NCBI GenBank assembly: GCA_947479755.1
Contig: CANKAM010000026.1
Location: 1-51,204, forward strand
DNA from: Bacteroidota bacterium
Lineage (GTDB): Bacteria; Bacteroidota; Bacteroidia; SXHM01
Direction of reading: 5' to 3'
DNA length: 51,204 nt
Each line of letters starts with the position of its first letter. Positions within the stretch are counted from its first letter, which is position 1. Shown piece after piece: positions 33,994-43,378 of this stretch. The position numbers and the translations under genes are program-made. Under the pieces are notes generated by a model. It was not told where the DNA came from and made no database searches. It saw only the letters and a program-made list of their open reading frames with translations.

Positions 33994-34590
33994 ATGGGAA
34001 GAAAGTCAAGTGATAAAATCCGAAAAGACAATCCTGAAAAAAGAGATGAACTGCTACAACGCATAATTCCTTTTTTACTCGAAAAGGGTTTGCAAGGCGT
34101 TACCATGGATAAAATGGCGGAGGCTATGAACATCAGCAAAGCCACGGTTTACAAGTATTTTCAATCGCGCGAAGAAATACTTGCTGCAACCATAGCAGTT
34201 AAGTTAGACGAGATAAAACATTTTGATGCTTATCTGAATGACAAGGAAGTAGAATACCTTGACCGCTACAAAAATGCTGTTCAATATTTATCAGAACATA
34301 TTTCAGACATCACCAACCTTTTCCTTGCCGACCTTAAAACATTTTTTCCGCATCTTTGGCAACTGATTGATGCCTTTAAAGAGTATTGCATGAATTCATT
34401 AAAAGCATATTACAATGAGGGAATCCGAAAAGGCTATTTCAACAAAATAAACCCTGAAATAATGGTAATGACTGATCAGTTCTTCTTAGACAAATTGACT
34501 GACCCAGATTTTCTTGTTGCACATAAACTCACCATCAAACAAGCATTTGATGAGTATTTCAGGATGAAGTTTTACGGGATAATGAAGTAG
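33994..34590 (+). CDS. TetR-family regulator, divergent from alkB
   Basis: 198 aa from the ATG at 33994; a TTG at 33982 lies inside the promoter and is rejected. The helix-turn-helix is VTMDKMAEAMNISKATVYKYF (residues about 34-54), followed by QSREEIL. The ligand-binding half (~65-198) is helical with several aromatics, fitting a fatty-acid- or hydrocarbon-like effector. It most likely represses itself and alkB through the palindrome between them. The stop codon lies at the edge of the 25-bp inverted repeat that follows. Confidence 0.92.
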   Translation: MGRKSSDKIRKDNPEKRDELLQRIIPFLLEKGLQGVTMDKMAEAMNISKATVYKYFQSREEILAATIAVKLDEIKHFDAYLNDKEVEYLDRYKNAVQYLSEHISDITNLFLADLKTFFPHLWQLIDAFKEYCMNSLKAYYNEGIRKGYFNKINPEIMVMTDQFFLDKLTDPDFLVAHKLTIKQAFDEYFRMKFYGIMK

Positions 34591-34677
34591 ATGGCACGCA
34601 GATTTTTATGATTCTGATGATTAACGCTTATAAAATCTTATCTAATCTTAACAATCATAAAAATCTGCGTGCCATCT
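34589..34677. repeat. Dispersed element with perfect 25-bp inverted ends
   Basis: The arm AGATGGCACGCAGATTTTTA and five more bases (34589-34613) is the exact complement of 34653-34677, with 39 bp between. It overlaps the TetR stop codon and encodes the first 22 residues of the next gene. Confidence 0.85.
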
Positions 34678-35852
34678 TTTATGTTTTTGCATTTCTTCTT
34701 CCAGCACCAGTATTGGCGCAAAGCGACAGCACCCGCACCGAACTACCGCTCCCAAAAAAGTGCATTGTTATTGAACCCGGAATCAGAATAGGAAAAATTA
34801 TAAAAAATTTTCCTGATTTTCCTGAGCGCTGCCCTGCCGTTCTTTCCGAAATAAATATCGGACAGCAATGTAGCGGAAATAAAAAATGGCATCAGTTGTA
34901 TGGTTATCCCACAGCGGGTGTCGCCTTCATTTACGGCATCATGGGAAATGACGATATAATAGGAAGAAGCTTTACAATTCTTCCCAACCTTAGTTTTACC
35001 ACCAAAAAATACCGCAGGTGGGGTTTTCAATGGAAAGTAGGAATGGGCTTTGCATTCTTCTCAAAAAAATATGACCGCGTTACCAACCCCGACAACAGGC
35101 TTATAGGAACCACCATGACTAATATGGCAATGGGCAGCGTTGATTTTCGCTATGATATTTCTAAATATTACACCATCCTGTTAGGTGTTTCAGGCATACA
35201 TTATTCTGATGCACATTATCAACTTCCTAATATCGGTATCAACTTTCCTGCAGTTAATCTTTCATTGAAATATTTTCCATCAGGGCGACCAAATCTTTAT
35301 AAAAACGACAGCCTTCCCGATTTCGCAAATAAAATTCTTTTCAATGTAAGACTTGGTTTTGGTGCTAATGAATTCGGTGGCTCATTGCATCCTACTGGCG
35401 GTGCAAAATATCCTATTTATACCGGTTCGCTTTTTTTATCAAAACGTTACAGCCACAAAAACAATGTGCAACTGGGAATTCATATAAATTACCATACTGC
35501 TTTTTATGATTTTATTATTCAACAGGAAATATATGACAGCCACCAACGCATCCGTGCATTTACCGGACAGATTTTTCTGGGACACGAATTCATTATCGGA
35601 CACTTCGGACTAATTACTCAACTTGGCATTTATTTCTACAATCCTTTTTTCGGAAAATTGCAGGAAATACAGGGCTACTCAACTGGTTTTAGCAATTGGA
35701 TAAAACGCTATAACAGCAATAAGCTTGGTGTAAATTATTATTTTACGAACCCTTTGAAAACCACTAAAAACAATGTATATATTGGTATTGCTCTGAAAGC
35801 AAATTTCGGCCAAGCCGATTTTCCGGAATTAAGTATCGGATGTGCGTTTTAA
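34608..35852 (+). CDS. Acyloxyacyl hydrolase / PagL-like outer-membrane protein
   Basis: Up to 414 aa. Residues 23-37 (IFYVFAFLLPAPVLA) are the hydrophobic core of a signal peptide, but residues 1-22 come from the dispersed inverted repeat at 34589-34677, which also provides the only start codons (ATG 34608 or 34617). The mature part is a beta-barrel with alternating aromatic strands, including the QLYGYPTAGVAFIYG region and the FNVRLGFGANEFGGSLHPTGG pattern of acyloxyacyl hydrolase-related (lipid A deacylase-like) proteins, and ends in F. The family can remove lipid A acyl chains; catalytic His and Ser are suggested by GIHINYHTAFYDF but not proven. Confidence 0.75.
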   Translation: MILMINAYKILSNLNNHKNLRAIFYVFAFLLPAPVLAQSDSTRTELPLPKKCIVIEPGIRIGKIIKNFPDFPERCPAVLSEINIGQQCSGNKKWHQLYGYPTAGVAFIYGIMGNDDIIGRSFTILPNLSFTTKKYRRWGFQWKVGMGFAFFSKKYDRVTNPDNRLIGTTMTNMAMGSVDFRYDISKYYTILLGVSGIHYSDAHYQLPNIGINFPAVNLSLKYFPSGRPNLYKNDSLPDFANKILFNVRLGFGANEFGGSLHPTGGAKYPIYTGSLFLSKRYSHKNNVQLGIHINYHTAFYDFIIQQEIYDSHQRIRAFTGQIFLGHEFIIGHFGLITQLGIYFYNPFFGKLQEIQGYSTGFSNWIKRYNSNKLGVNYYFTNPLKTTKNNVYIGIALKANFGQADFPELSIGCAF

Positions 35853-35859
35853 ATCTGCT

Positions 35860-35922
35860 CGTCACCCTGAACTTGTTTCAGTGTCTTAACAATTCAGATG
35901 CTGAAACAAGTTCAGCATGACG
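35860..35922. repeat. Dispersed inverted repeat family, copy 3
   Basis: CGTCACCCTGAACTTGTTTC to GTTCAGCATGACG with a slightly longer loop than copy 2. It begins 7 bp after the barrel-protein stop. Confidence 0.85.
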
Positions 35923-35992
35923 GCAGCTAAAAAAATATTTTCACAGTCGAATACTAAAACCCTACGGTTACCGTTATGAGAATAAAAAATCT

Positions 35993-36000
35993 TTACTTTG
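35993..36000 (+). promoter_or_regulatory. -7 promoter element (TTACTTTG)
   Basis: One mismatch to TAnnTTTG, ending 5 bp before the PorQ-like ATG at 36006. The transcript would be leaderless or nearly so, and the longer frame from 35976 is ruled out. Confidence 0.55.
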
Positions 36001-36005
36001 CGCTG

Positions 36006-37082
36006 ATGATAAAACACTTTTCTTCCTCTCTTCTGCTCATGTTTATTTCTGTTTTTGCATTTGCACAAACGGGTGGACAAAGCACCTATGATTTTCTGAA
36101 CCTGAACGCCAATGCTCGTATTGCAGCAATGGGTGGAAATCTGATTTCGGTGAAAGATGATGACTTGAATCTTTTCTCACAAAACCCTGCAGCGCTTAAT
36201 CCGAGGATGAATAATCAGCTTGCACTTAATTATGTACCTTACTTCTCAAAAGTAAATTATGGCTATGCCGCATTTGCAAAAAACTTCGACAGTATTCCCG
36301 GAACATTTGCAGTAGGTGTACACTATGTTAACTATGGAACATTTACCCGTGCTGACGAAACAGGCCAAGTGCTTGGAGAATTTTCTGCCGGTGAATTTGC
36401 GCTCAATTTAGGCTATGCACATCAGTTCGGGAAAGACTCTATTTTTTCCGTTGGCGGAAATCTGAAAACAATAATTTCTTCCATGGAATCTTATAGTTCA
36501 TGGGGCATGGGACTTGACCTTGCCGGAATGTACCAAGGCAAAAAAGGATTTACCGCTTCCGTTGTTTTAAAAAATATTGGAGCACAATTTCAGTCTTACA
36601 CCAAAGGAAATCCTGAAGCATTGCCATTTGAAATTCAGGTTGGAGTGTCGCAGCAGTTTGCTCATTTGCCTTTCAAAATTTCCATCATAGCTCACAATCT
36701 TCAAAAACCGGTTCTGCGTTATGATGACCCAAATAATCAAGAGCCAACAGTTGACCCATTAACAGGCGAAGAAATAAAACAGAAGAAATACATTGGCGAT
36801 AACATTATGCGCCACTTTATTTTTGGTGGTGAGTTTGCGCCAGGTAAACGCAAAATTTTCAGCCTACGAATTGGCTATAATTACATGCGCAGACAGGAAT
36901 TGAAAGTGGACACCAGACCAGGAACGATGGGGCTTTCATGGGGTATTGGGCTTAAAATTTCAAAATTCAGATTTAGCTATGCACGTGCGGCTTATCATTT
37001 AGCGGGAGCATCTAACCACATCAGCATCAGTACCAACATCAGCGATTTCCACAAAAAGGAAAAGCCTGCTCCTAATGAATAG
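36006..37082 (+). CDS. porQ: Type IX secretion system protein PorQ-like
   Basis: 358 aa from the ATG at 36006, with a signal peptide ending FAFAQ. It has the PorQ signature GGQSTYDFLNLNANARIAAMGGN followed by FSQNPAALNPRMNNQLALNY, then a beta-barrel of 14 or so amphipathic strands (FSLRIGYNYMRRQEL, RFSYARAAYHLAGASNHISI). PorQ is part of the T9SS attachment complex at the outer membrane. The gene overlaps cmk by 8 bp, a gene pair known from Bacteroidota. Older databases call this family penicillin-binding protein. Confidence 0.85.
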   Translation: MIKHFSSSLLLMFISVFAFAQTGGQSTYDFLNLNANARIAAMGGNLISVKDDDLNLFSQNPAALNPRMNNQLALNYVPYFSKVNYGYAAFAKNFDSIPGTFAVGVHYVNYGTFTRADETGQVLGEFSAGEFALNLGYAHQFGKDSIFSVGGNLKTIISSMESYSSWGMGLDLAGMYQGKKGFTASVVLKNIGAQFQSYTKGNPEALPFEIQVGVSQQFAHLPFKISIIAHNLQKPVLRYDDPNNQEPTVDPLTGEEIKQKKYIGDNIMRHFIFGGEFAPGKRKIFSLRIGYNYMRRQELKVDTRPGTMGLSWGIGLKISKFRFSYARAAYHLAGASNHISISTNISDFHKKEKPAPNE

Positions 37083-37773
37083 AATTACCATTGCCATTGA
37101 CGGATATTCATCCTGCGGAAAAAGCACATTGGCAAAGCAACTGGCAAAAAAGTTAAGTTGCTCTTATATTGATTCAGGAGCCATGTATCGCGCGGTTGCA
37201 TTGTGGTGCCTTGAAAACAATGCAATAGAAAACGGAGTCCCTGATACCGAAAAAATAATTTCTAATCTGGATAACATCAAAATAGAATTTCGTTTTCACC
37301 CCGAAATTCAGTCATCGCAAACTTATCTGAACGGAAGAAACATTGAGAAAGAAATCCGCGGCATGGCGGTTTCAGAAATTGTAAGCAAAATAAGCAGCAT
37401 AAAAGAAGTGCGTCAGAAAATGGTAGCGCTGCAACGGAAATTTGGTGAAGACAAAGGAGTGGTAATGGACGGGCGAGACATCGGCAGCATTGTTTTCCCG
37501 AATGCCGAACTGAAATTGTTTATGACTGCCGATCCCGCCATTCGCGCCAAACGCAGGTACGATGAGTTGAAGGCCAAAGGAACTGAAGTAAGTATGGAGC
37601 AAATAGCGGAAAACCTTCGCCTGCGAGACTATGAAGATACCACGCGCAAAGAAAATCCACTTATTCAGGCTACCGATGCAGTGGTTCTGGATAACTCAAA
37701 TCTTACGCCCGAAGAACAATTTGAAATTGCCCTGAGATTAGCAAATGAACGCATAACTTTATCCGGCAACTGA
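37075..37773 (+). CDS. cmk: Cytidylate kinase
   Basis: 232 aa. The P-loop GYSSCGKST is at residues 10-18. Other motifs are YIDSGAMYRAVALWCL, VVMDGRDIGSIVFPNAELK, TADPAIRAKRRYDELK and RLRDYEDTTRKENPL, which binds the nucleotides. It phosphorylates CMP and dCMP. The start overlaps the porQ stop, so it is translated with it. Confidence 0.96.
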   Translation: MNRITIAIDGYSSCGKSTLAKQLAKKLSCSYIDSGAMYRAVALWCLENNAIENGVPDTEKIISNLDNIKIEFRFHPEIQSSQTYLNGRNIEKEIRGMAVSEIVSKISSIKEVRQKMVALQRKFGEDKGVVMDGRDIGSIVFPNAELKLFMTADPAIRAKRRYDELKAKGTEVSMEQIAENLRLRDYEDTTRKENPLIQATDAVVLDNSNLTPEEQFEIALRLANERITLSGN

Positions 37774-37879
37774 ACGGAACAAATTTCAGCGCTGATTGTT
37801 AATTAAAAAATACGCGGATTTCTTTTTTCTTCATCAATAAATTCTCTAATATCGTGTCCGCAAAAAACCAACAGAAACC

Positions 37880-39166
37880 ATGAGCGAAAAAGCAACACTT
37901 ATTTTAGAAGGAAAAAACTTCGAATTACCTGTTATCACTGGCACAGAGAACGAAAAAGCTATTGACATAACAAAGCTGCGCGACCTTACCGGATACATCA
38001 CACTCGATTCCGGTTACAAAAACACAGGAGCTACACAAAGCCAGATTACATTTCTGGATGGCGAAACCGGAATACTGCGTTACCGCGGCTATCCGATTGA
38101 GCAACTGGCCGAGCAATCAAGTTTCCTTGAAGTAGCTTACCTCCTGATTTATGGAGCACTTCCAAGCACTGATCAGTTTGATGATTTTTCAAAAAAAATA
38201 GTTCGCCATACACTCATTCACGAGGATATGAAACGCTTTTATGAAGCGTTTCCTAAAAAAGCACATCCGATGGCTGTATTGGCTTCCATGCTCTGCACGC
38301 TTTCAACTTTTTATCCGGAGTCGCAGCAAACAAACCGCCCGTGGGAAGAAGTAGAAACTACAGTGCACCGCTTACTTGCAAAAATTTCTACTATCTCTGC
38401 TTGGGCTTACAAAAACTCTGTTGGACATCCTGTGGTTTATCCTCAGAACAAATACAATTACGTTGAGAATTTTCTGAACATGATGTTCTCGATGCCTACT
38501 GAGCAATATGAAATTGATCCGGTAATTGTTCAGGCACTTGACAAACTTTTAATCCTTCATGCGGATCACGAACAAAACTGTTCAGCCTCTACAGTCCGCA
38601 TGGTAGGCTCATCACACGCCAACTTATATTCTTCAGTTTCTGCCGGAGCAATTGCACTTTGGGGTCCGCTCCACGGTGGAGCAAATCAGGAAGTAATTGA
38701 AATGCTTCAAAAAATTCAGGCTGACGGTGGCAACTACAAAAAATGGGTTGACAAAGCAAAAGACAAAAGCGACCCTTTTAAACTGATGGGCTTTGGACAC
38801 AGAGTTTACAAAAACTTTGATCCGCGTGCTAAAATCATTAAAAAAGCATGTGATGATGTATTAAATAAACTCGGTATCAACGATCCTATTCTTGATCTTG
38901 CAAAACATCTGGAAGAAGTTGCTCTGAATGATGAATATTTTGTTGAACGCAAACTATACCCTAACGTAGATTTCTACTCAGGTATTATTTACAAAGCAAT
39001 TGGTATTCCAACCGAAATGTTTACCGTGATGTTTGCCCTTGGCCGCTTACCGGGTTGGATTGCACAATGGAAAGAAATGATTGCTGCAAAAGAACCTATC
39101 GGAAGACCAAGACAGATTTACACAGGAGAAACAGAACGTAATTACGTTCCGATTGCGAAGAGATAA
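37880..39166 (+). CDS. gltA: Citrate synthase
   Basis: 428 aa, hexameric Gram-negative type. Visible motifs are GILRYRGYPIEQLAEQSSFLEVAYLL (substrate-proximal), HADHEQNCSAST with the catalytic His, WGPLHGGANQ, and GFGHRVYKNFDPRAK with the second catalytic His, then YPNVDFYSG with the catalytic Asp. It condenses acetyl-CoA and oxaloacetate at the start of the TCA cycle. No TAnnTTTG box was found before it. It is convergent with gapA, 9 bp apart. Confidence 0.96.
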   Translation: MSEKATLILEGKNFELPVITGTENEKAIDITKLRDLTGYITLDSGYKNTGATQSQITFLDGETGILRYRGYPIEQLAEQSSFLEVAYLLIYGALPSTDQFDDFSKKIVRHTLIHEDMKRFYEAFPKKAHPMAVLASMLCTLSTFYPESQQTNRPWEEVETTVHRLLAKISTISAWAYKNSVGHPVVYPQNKYNYVENFLNMMFSMPTEQYEIDPVIVQALDKLLILHADHEQNCSASTVRMVGSSHANLYSSVSAGAIALWGPLHGGANQEVIEMLQKIQADGGNYKKWVDKAKDKSDPFKLMGFGHRVYKNFDPRAKIIKKACDDVLNKLGINDPILDLAKHLEEVALNDEYFVERKLYPNVDFYSGIIYKAIGIPTEMFTVMFALGRLPGWIAQWKEMIAAKEPIGRPRQIYTGETERNYVPIAKR

Positions 39167-39175
39167 TTTCTTCCT

Positions 39176-40162
39176 TTAAAGTCTTTCCACTAAATCAGCG
39201 AGCCGGTTACTATAGCCGGCTTCGTTGTCATACCACCCTATCACTTTCACCATATGTCCAACTACGGAAGTAAGTTCTGCATCTAAAATGCAGGAGTGTG
39301 GATTGCCCACTATATCAATAGAAACCAACGGCTCAGTTGAATACTCCAAAATGCCTTTCATGCTGGTTTCTGAAGCTTTCTTAAAAGCTGCATTTATTTC
39401 TTCTACAGTTGCATCTTTTTTCAACGTGCAGGTAATGTCTGTCAGCGAGCCATCTGCAACTGGAACACGAAAACCGCACCCCCCCATTTTGCCTTCCAGG
39501 TGAGGAAAGATTTTGGTAATGGCTTTTGCCGCTCCTGTTGTAGTGGGTATGATGGAAACAGTTGCTGCCCTTGCCCTGCGCAAGTCTTTGTGCGGTGCAT
39601 CGTGCAAACGCTGGTCGCCTGTGTACGAGTGAACGGTTGATATATAACAGCTTTCAACGCCCCAGTTATCATCTAATACTTTTATCATGGGAGCACCGCA
39701 GTTGGTAGTACAGGATGCATTAGATAGTATTTGTTCAGTGCCATCAAGAATGTTTTCGTTCACGCCAAGAACTACTGTTTTAACATCATCACCGCTTGCA
39801 GGAGCAGAAATAATTACACGCTTTGCGCCTGCTGTAAGATGTGTTGACGCTTCTGAACTCTTTGTAAATTTTCCGGTTGACTCAATTACAAAATCAATAT
39901 CCAATTCTTTCCAGGGAAGGTTTGCAGGGTCTTTCTCTGCAAATACTTTTATCTTTTTTCCATTAATGAAAATAAAATTTTCACCTGCTTCAACACTGCC
40001 GTTGAATTTACGGTGGACTGAATCATATTTAAAAAGATGTGCAAGCGTTTTGGTATCGGTTAAATCATTGATGGCAACTACTTCCACTTTATTCCTTTCC
40101 AATAAAGCTCGCAGCGTTATTCTTCCTATTCTTCCAAAACCGTTGATGGCTATTTTTTTCAT
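39176..40162 (-). CDS. gapA: Glyceraldehyde-3-phosphate dehydrogenase, type I
   Basis: 328 aa. The NAD-binding loop is NGFGRIGR (7-14), with Asp33 selecting NAD. The catalytic Cys151 lies in SNASCTTNCGAP, and WYDNEAGYSNRLADLV closes the protein. It oxidises G3P to 1,3-bisphosphoglycerate in glycolysis. A perfect TATCTTTG promoter element lies at 40186-40193. Confidence 0.97.
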   Translation of the reverse strand: MKKIAINGFGRIGRITLRALLERNKVEVVAINDLTDTKTLAHLFKYDSVHRKFNGSVEAGENFIFINGKKIKVFAEKDPANLPWKELDIDFVIESTGKFTKSSEASTHLTAGAKRVIISAPASGDDVKTVVLGVNENILDGTEQILSNASCTTNCGAPMIKVLDDNWGVESCYISTVHSYTGDQRLHDAPHKDLRRARAATVSIIPTTTGAAKAITKIFPHLEGKMGGCGFRVPVADGSLTDITCTLKKDATVEEINAAFKKASETSMKGILEYSTEPLVSIDIVGNPHSCILDAELTSVVGHMVKVIGWYDNEAGYSNRLADLVERL

Positions 40163-40185
40163 GTGAGATATAAAATATGAGTGGG

Positions 40186-40193
40186 CAAAGATA
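40186..40193 (-). promoter_or_regulatory. -7 promoter element of gapA (TATCTTTG)
   Basis: Perfect TAnnTTTG on the minus strand, 23 bp before the gapA ATG and just after the terminator of the upstream gene. Confidence 0.75.
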
Positions 40194-40203
40194 CTGCATA
40201 AAA

Positions 40204-40240
40204 CAAAAAAGCCTCCGCGATTGTCGCGAAGGCTTTTTTT
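40204..40240 (-). terminator. Intrinsic terminator of the M43 protease gene
   Basis: AAAAAAGCCTCCGCGA, 3-base loop, TCGCGAAGGCTTTTTTT, placed after the protease stop on the minus strand and ahead of the gapA promoter. Confidence 0.9.
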
Positions 40241-40258
40241 GTAAAAACTATAAGGTTA

Positions 40259-42415
40259 TTATTGAACGATCAACTTAACCGCAGTTGTTTTATCGTTGTA
40301 GTTAATCTGCAAGAAATAAATTCCGGCATCAATGTTATTTACATCAACACTGTAAACCTGCTCACCTGCACTTACAGTTCCGTTGTAAACGCTTGCAACG
40401 GTTCTTCCAAGTACATCAACCAAGTTGAGCGACAATTTTCCGCTTTCAGGTGTGTTCATAGAAATGCGGGTTAAACCGTTTGAAGGATTTGGATAGACCT
40501 GAATGCCTAGCATAGAATTTAATTCTTCAACACCTGTTGTGTTTTCAATGCGGATTGCATCTAAATAAAAATTATTACCCAAACCTGTTCCAACTTCGTA
40601 AACAAATTTAAACTTTACATTATCTGAATTTGCTGCTCCGGCAGGCACGTTAGTTTGCTTCTCATTCCAGATACTTTGTGCATTTGGAACATATGAATCT
40701 GAATACAACCCTGCGTTTATAAGATTATCGCCTGACAATGCAAGTTGCGGAATTTGAGTCCAGCTTGTTCCGCAATTGGTTGAATAATATACTTTAAAGG
40801 CATCGCCATCAACAGTAAATTCAAATGGTATAGTGTGGTCACCTAAAAACGTAGTGCTTGCTCCCGAGTACTGATATTTTATAACAAGCGGAGCTTGCAG
40901 ATTACTCAGGTTGTAAGATGGAGAAATGGCTTCTTCATACTCGAAAGTGGTATTTCCAATATTACGAACTCTTAATACACCTCCACCTGATGGGGTAATT
41001 AGATTTCCTGCAACCTCCCATTTATTTTGAGTGTTGTCAGGGTTAATAACAACCCAATTATTGTCAAAATCTGACTGGCTTTCAAAATCTTCAAAATAGG
41101 TATAATTAGCGGTAACAGATGGTGCGTCTGCAGCAATGTGAATGTAACCGGTTTTTGTAACGCTGCCAGCACCTGCGCTGCTGTTAGCTGTTAACGTAAC
41201 TTCATATACTCCGGGTGCTGCATAGCTAACATTAGGTGAAGCTGCATTAGAAGCATCGGGGCTTCCACCGGGGAATGACCATGTGCGACCTGTTACAGTA
41301 GCGTTATAAGAAATATCATCAAAATTGATAGTAACACCTATGCAGGCAAATCTTTTATTTGCAGTAAAATCTGCAATTGGTGAACAAGCAACATCCGTAT
41401 AATCATCATGCGTTCCTGTTGCCCAAAGGTTGGCCTCTGACCACATGTATGAGCGAATTCCGTTTGTTCCTGTTGTTCCACTTAAAGTATAATCCATTAC
41501 ATCACATTGACCAAGCGTAAACATAGTCTGACACTGATCAGATGAGTAGTCCATATAGTTTACCATCATTTCTCCGTTGATGCTATCCGTTCCTGCACAA
41601 AGCGTGTCAGGTATATAAGGGAAATCATTAATACAAACCCCATAGTTCGCTCTGCGTGCATTAGGTGTATCATCAATAGCATCTGTTCCGCAAATTTCAT
41701 CACCCCATATATGGCGCAAACCCAACCAGTGACCAGCTTCGTGAACCAGCGTATTTCCTGCACCTACTGCGCCTCCTATACTTCCAACCCATTTGTAATC
41801 CAGCACAACTCCGTCTGTTCCGCATAAACCGCCAGCAGGAAATTGGGCATAACCTATAACTCCTGATTGACCTACGTTAATACTTTTTACTATCCAAACA
41901 TTAAAATATTGATAGCAATTCCAATCAATTACATCTTTAACACCATTACCATCAGAGGCCTGATTTGTTTTATTTGAAAAAGTTCTGGTAATACCTTCTG
42001 TGCAATTACCCAAAGGATCAAGTTGTGCAAGGCGGAATTCAATGTCCAGATCTCCTGCAACAGCAAGAAAAGGTGAAGGCGTACTAGCTCTGCTGTCATT
42101 TTCACCTCTGAATCCTTCATTAAGAATTCTTAACTGATCCAAAATCTGTGCTTTTGAAACATTTTCGCTGCCACCTTCATGTATTACGTGAAATACAATA
42201 GGAATAATGTATTTCTCACCCTCTCTGAAACCGATAGGTTTATTCACTTTCCAATCGGTCAAGCCCCTCTCAAATTCTTCGTGCTGAGTACCAATCTGGG
42301 CATTTTTTGTCATTTTTTGTTTCAATAGTATATCGGCTCCGCACTTATCCTGTTGAGCAAAAGACGTTGAAAAGGTAGCTGTTAAAATTAAGGCAGTAGT
42401 GACTAGTTTCTTCAT
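40259..42415 (-). CDS. Secreted M43-family metalloprotease with PKD and T9SS domains
   Basis: 718 aa. Signal peptide cut near SFAQQ (residue 20). The M43 (cytophagalysin/pappalysin-like) peptidase covers ~65-330, with zinc motif HEAGHWLGLRH (225-235) and the Met-turn NYMDYS (Met288). A PKD domain follows (~345-425, NVSYAAPGVYEVTLTA), then a MAM-like or jelly-roll region with FEDFESQSDFDNNW (~440-620) and a type A T9SS sorting domain (~635-718, IQVYPNPSNGLTRI). It is a secreted protease that should be placed on or released from the cell surface. It has its own promoter and terminator. Confidence 0.92.
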   Translation of the reverse strand: MKKLVTTALILTATFSTSFAQQDKCGADILLKQKMTKNAQIGTQHEEFERGLTDWKVNKPIGFREGEKYIIPIVFHVIHEGGSENVSKAQILDQLRILNEGFRGENDSRASTPSPFLAVAGDLDIEFRLAQLDPLGNCTEGITRTFSNKTNQASDGNGVKDVIDWNCYQYFNVWIVKSINVGQSGVIGYAQFPAGGLCGTDGVVLDYKWVGSIGGAVGAGNTLVHEAGHWLGLRHIWGDEICGTDAIDDTPNARRANYGVCINDFPYIPDTLCAGTDSINGEMMVNYMDYSSDQCQTMFTLGQCDVMDYTLSGTTGTNGIRSYMWSEANLWATGTHDDYTDVACSPIADFTANKRFACIGVTINFDDISYNATVTGRTWSFPGGSPDASNAASPNVSYAAPGVYEVTLTANSSAGAGSVTKTGYIHIAADAPSVTANYTYFEDFESQSDFDNNWVVINPDNTQNKWEVAGNLITPSGGGVLRVRNIGNTTFEYEEAISPSYNLSNLQAPLVIKYQYSGASTTFLGDHTIPFEFTVDGDAFKVYYSTNCGTSWTQIPQLALSGDNLINAGLYSDSYVPNAQSIWNEKQTNVPAGAANSDNVKFKFVYEVGTGLGNNFYLDAIRIENTTGVEELNSMLGIQVYPNPSNGLTRISMNTPESGKLSLNLVDVLGRTVASVYNGTVSAGEQVYSVDVNNIDAGIYFLQINYNDKTTAVKLIVQ

Positions 42416-42435
42416 TTTATTAAATTTATGGAACG

Positions 42436-42443
42436 CAAATATA
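42436..42443 (-). promoter_or_regulatory. -7 promoter element (TATATTTG)
   Basis: Perfect TAnnTTTG on the minus strand, 20 bp before the M43 protease ATG. Confidence 0.7.
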
Positions 42444-42515
42444 TTCGCTTGCTATGAATAAACCAAAACAAGTTTTTCGATTATTATACAAGTCAAACAA
42501 ATAATTAAGGAATAT

Positions 42516-43370
42516 TTAGAACAAATGCTTCTCGGCATGATAGGAAGAACGCACCAGCGGACCGCTCTCAACATAACGGAAACCCTTTGCCAGTCCTGCT
42601 TTTTTATATAGCTCAAAGGTAGCAGGTTTTACAAATTCAACTACAGGCAAATGCTTGCGGGTAGGTTGTAAGTACTGCCCTATGGTCAGCACATCCAGAC
42701 CTACATTAATTAAATCGTCCATGGTTTCCAGCACCTCTTCTTCCTTTTCACCGAGTCCAACCATAATTCCTGATTTGGTTCGCATACCTCCCTGCTTCAA
42801 TCGTTTTAGCACTTCAAGACTGCGGTCGTACTTTGCCTGAATGCGCACTTCTTTAGTTAGCCTTCGTACGGTTTCCATATTATGAGAAACAATTTCAGGC
42901 GCCACATCAATAATGCGTTGCAGGTTTTCCCAGTCGCCACGAAAATCAGGAATCAGTGTTTCTAAAGTTGTTGCGGGGCTTTCTTTTCTTATTTCTTTAA
43001 TGGTTTCGGCCCAGATAACAGAGCCGCCATCTTTTAGTTCATCGCGGTCAACCGAAGTTATAACACAATGCTTTACGCCCATCAGCTTTACTGATTCAGC
43101 AACACGTTTGGGTTCTCCCAAATCAACAGACAAAGGTCTTCCTGTTGCAACGGCACAAAATCCGCACGAGCGGGTGCAGATGTTGCCCAATATCATAAAG
43201 GTTGCTGTTCCTGCTCCCCAGCATTCGCCCATATTCGGACAATTGCCGCTCTGACAAATGGTATGCAACTTATGTTTACTTACTATTTCGCGTACCTTAA
43301 GATAACTTTCTCCGGTGGGAAGTTTTACCCGAAGCCAGTCTGGCTTTTTTACTCTTTCTTCTGTGATCAT
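42516..43370 (-). CDS. lipA: Lipoyl synthase
   Basis: 284 aa. Both iron-sulfur motifs are complete: auxiliary cluster [12 protein letters not shown] (Cys39, Cys44, Cys50) and radical-SAM cluster CTRSCGFC (Cys65, Cys69, Cys72). The C-terminal [11 protein letters not shown] carries the RSSYHA motif with the Ser that binds the auxiliary cluster. It inserts two sulfurs into protein-bound octanoyl groups to make lipoyl cofactors of the 2-oxoacid dehydrogenases. It is 8 bp downstream of the outer-membrane protein gene and in one transcript with it. Confidence 0.97.
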   Translation of the reverse strand: MITEERVKKPDWLRVKLPTGESYLKVREIVSKHKLHTICQSGNCPNMGECWGAGTATFMILGNICTRSCGFCAVATGRPLSVDLGEPKRVAESVKLMGVKHCVITSVDRDELKDGGSVIWAETIKEIRKESPATTLETLIPDFRGDWENLQRIIDVAPEIVSHNMETVRRLTKEVRIQAKYDRSLEVLKRLKQGGMRTKSGIMVGLGEKEEEVLETMDDLINVGLDVLTIGQYLQPTRKHLPVVEFVKPATFELYKKAGLAKGFRYVESGPLVRSSYHAEKHLF

Positions 43371-43378
43371 TTATAAAA

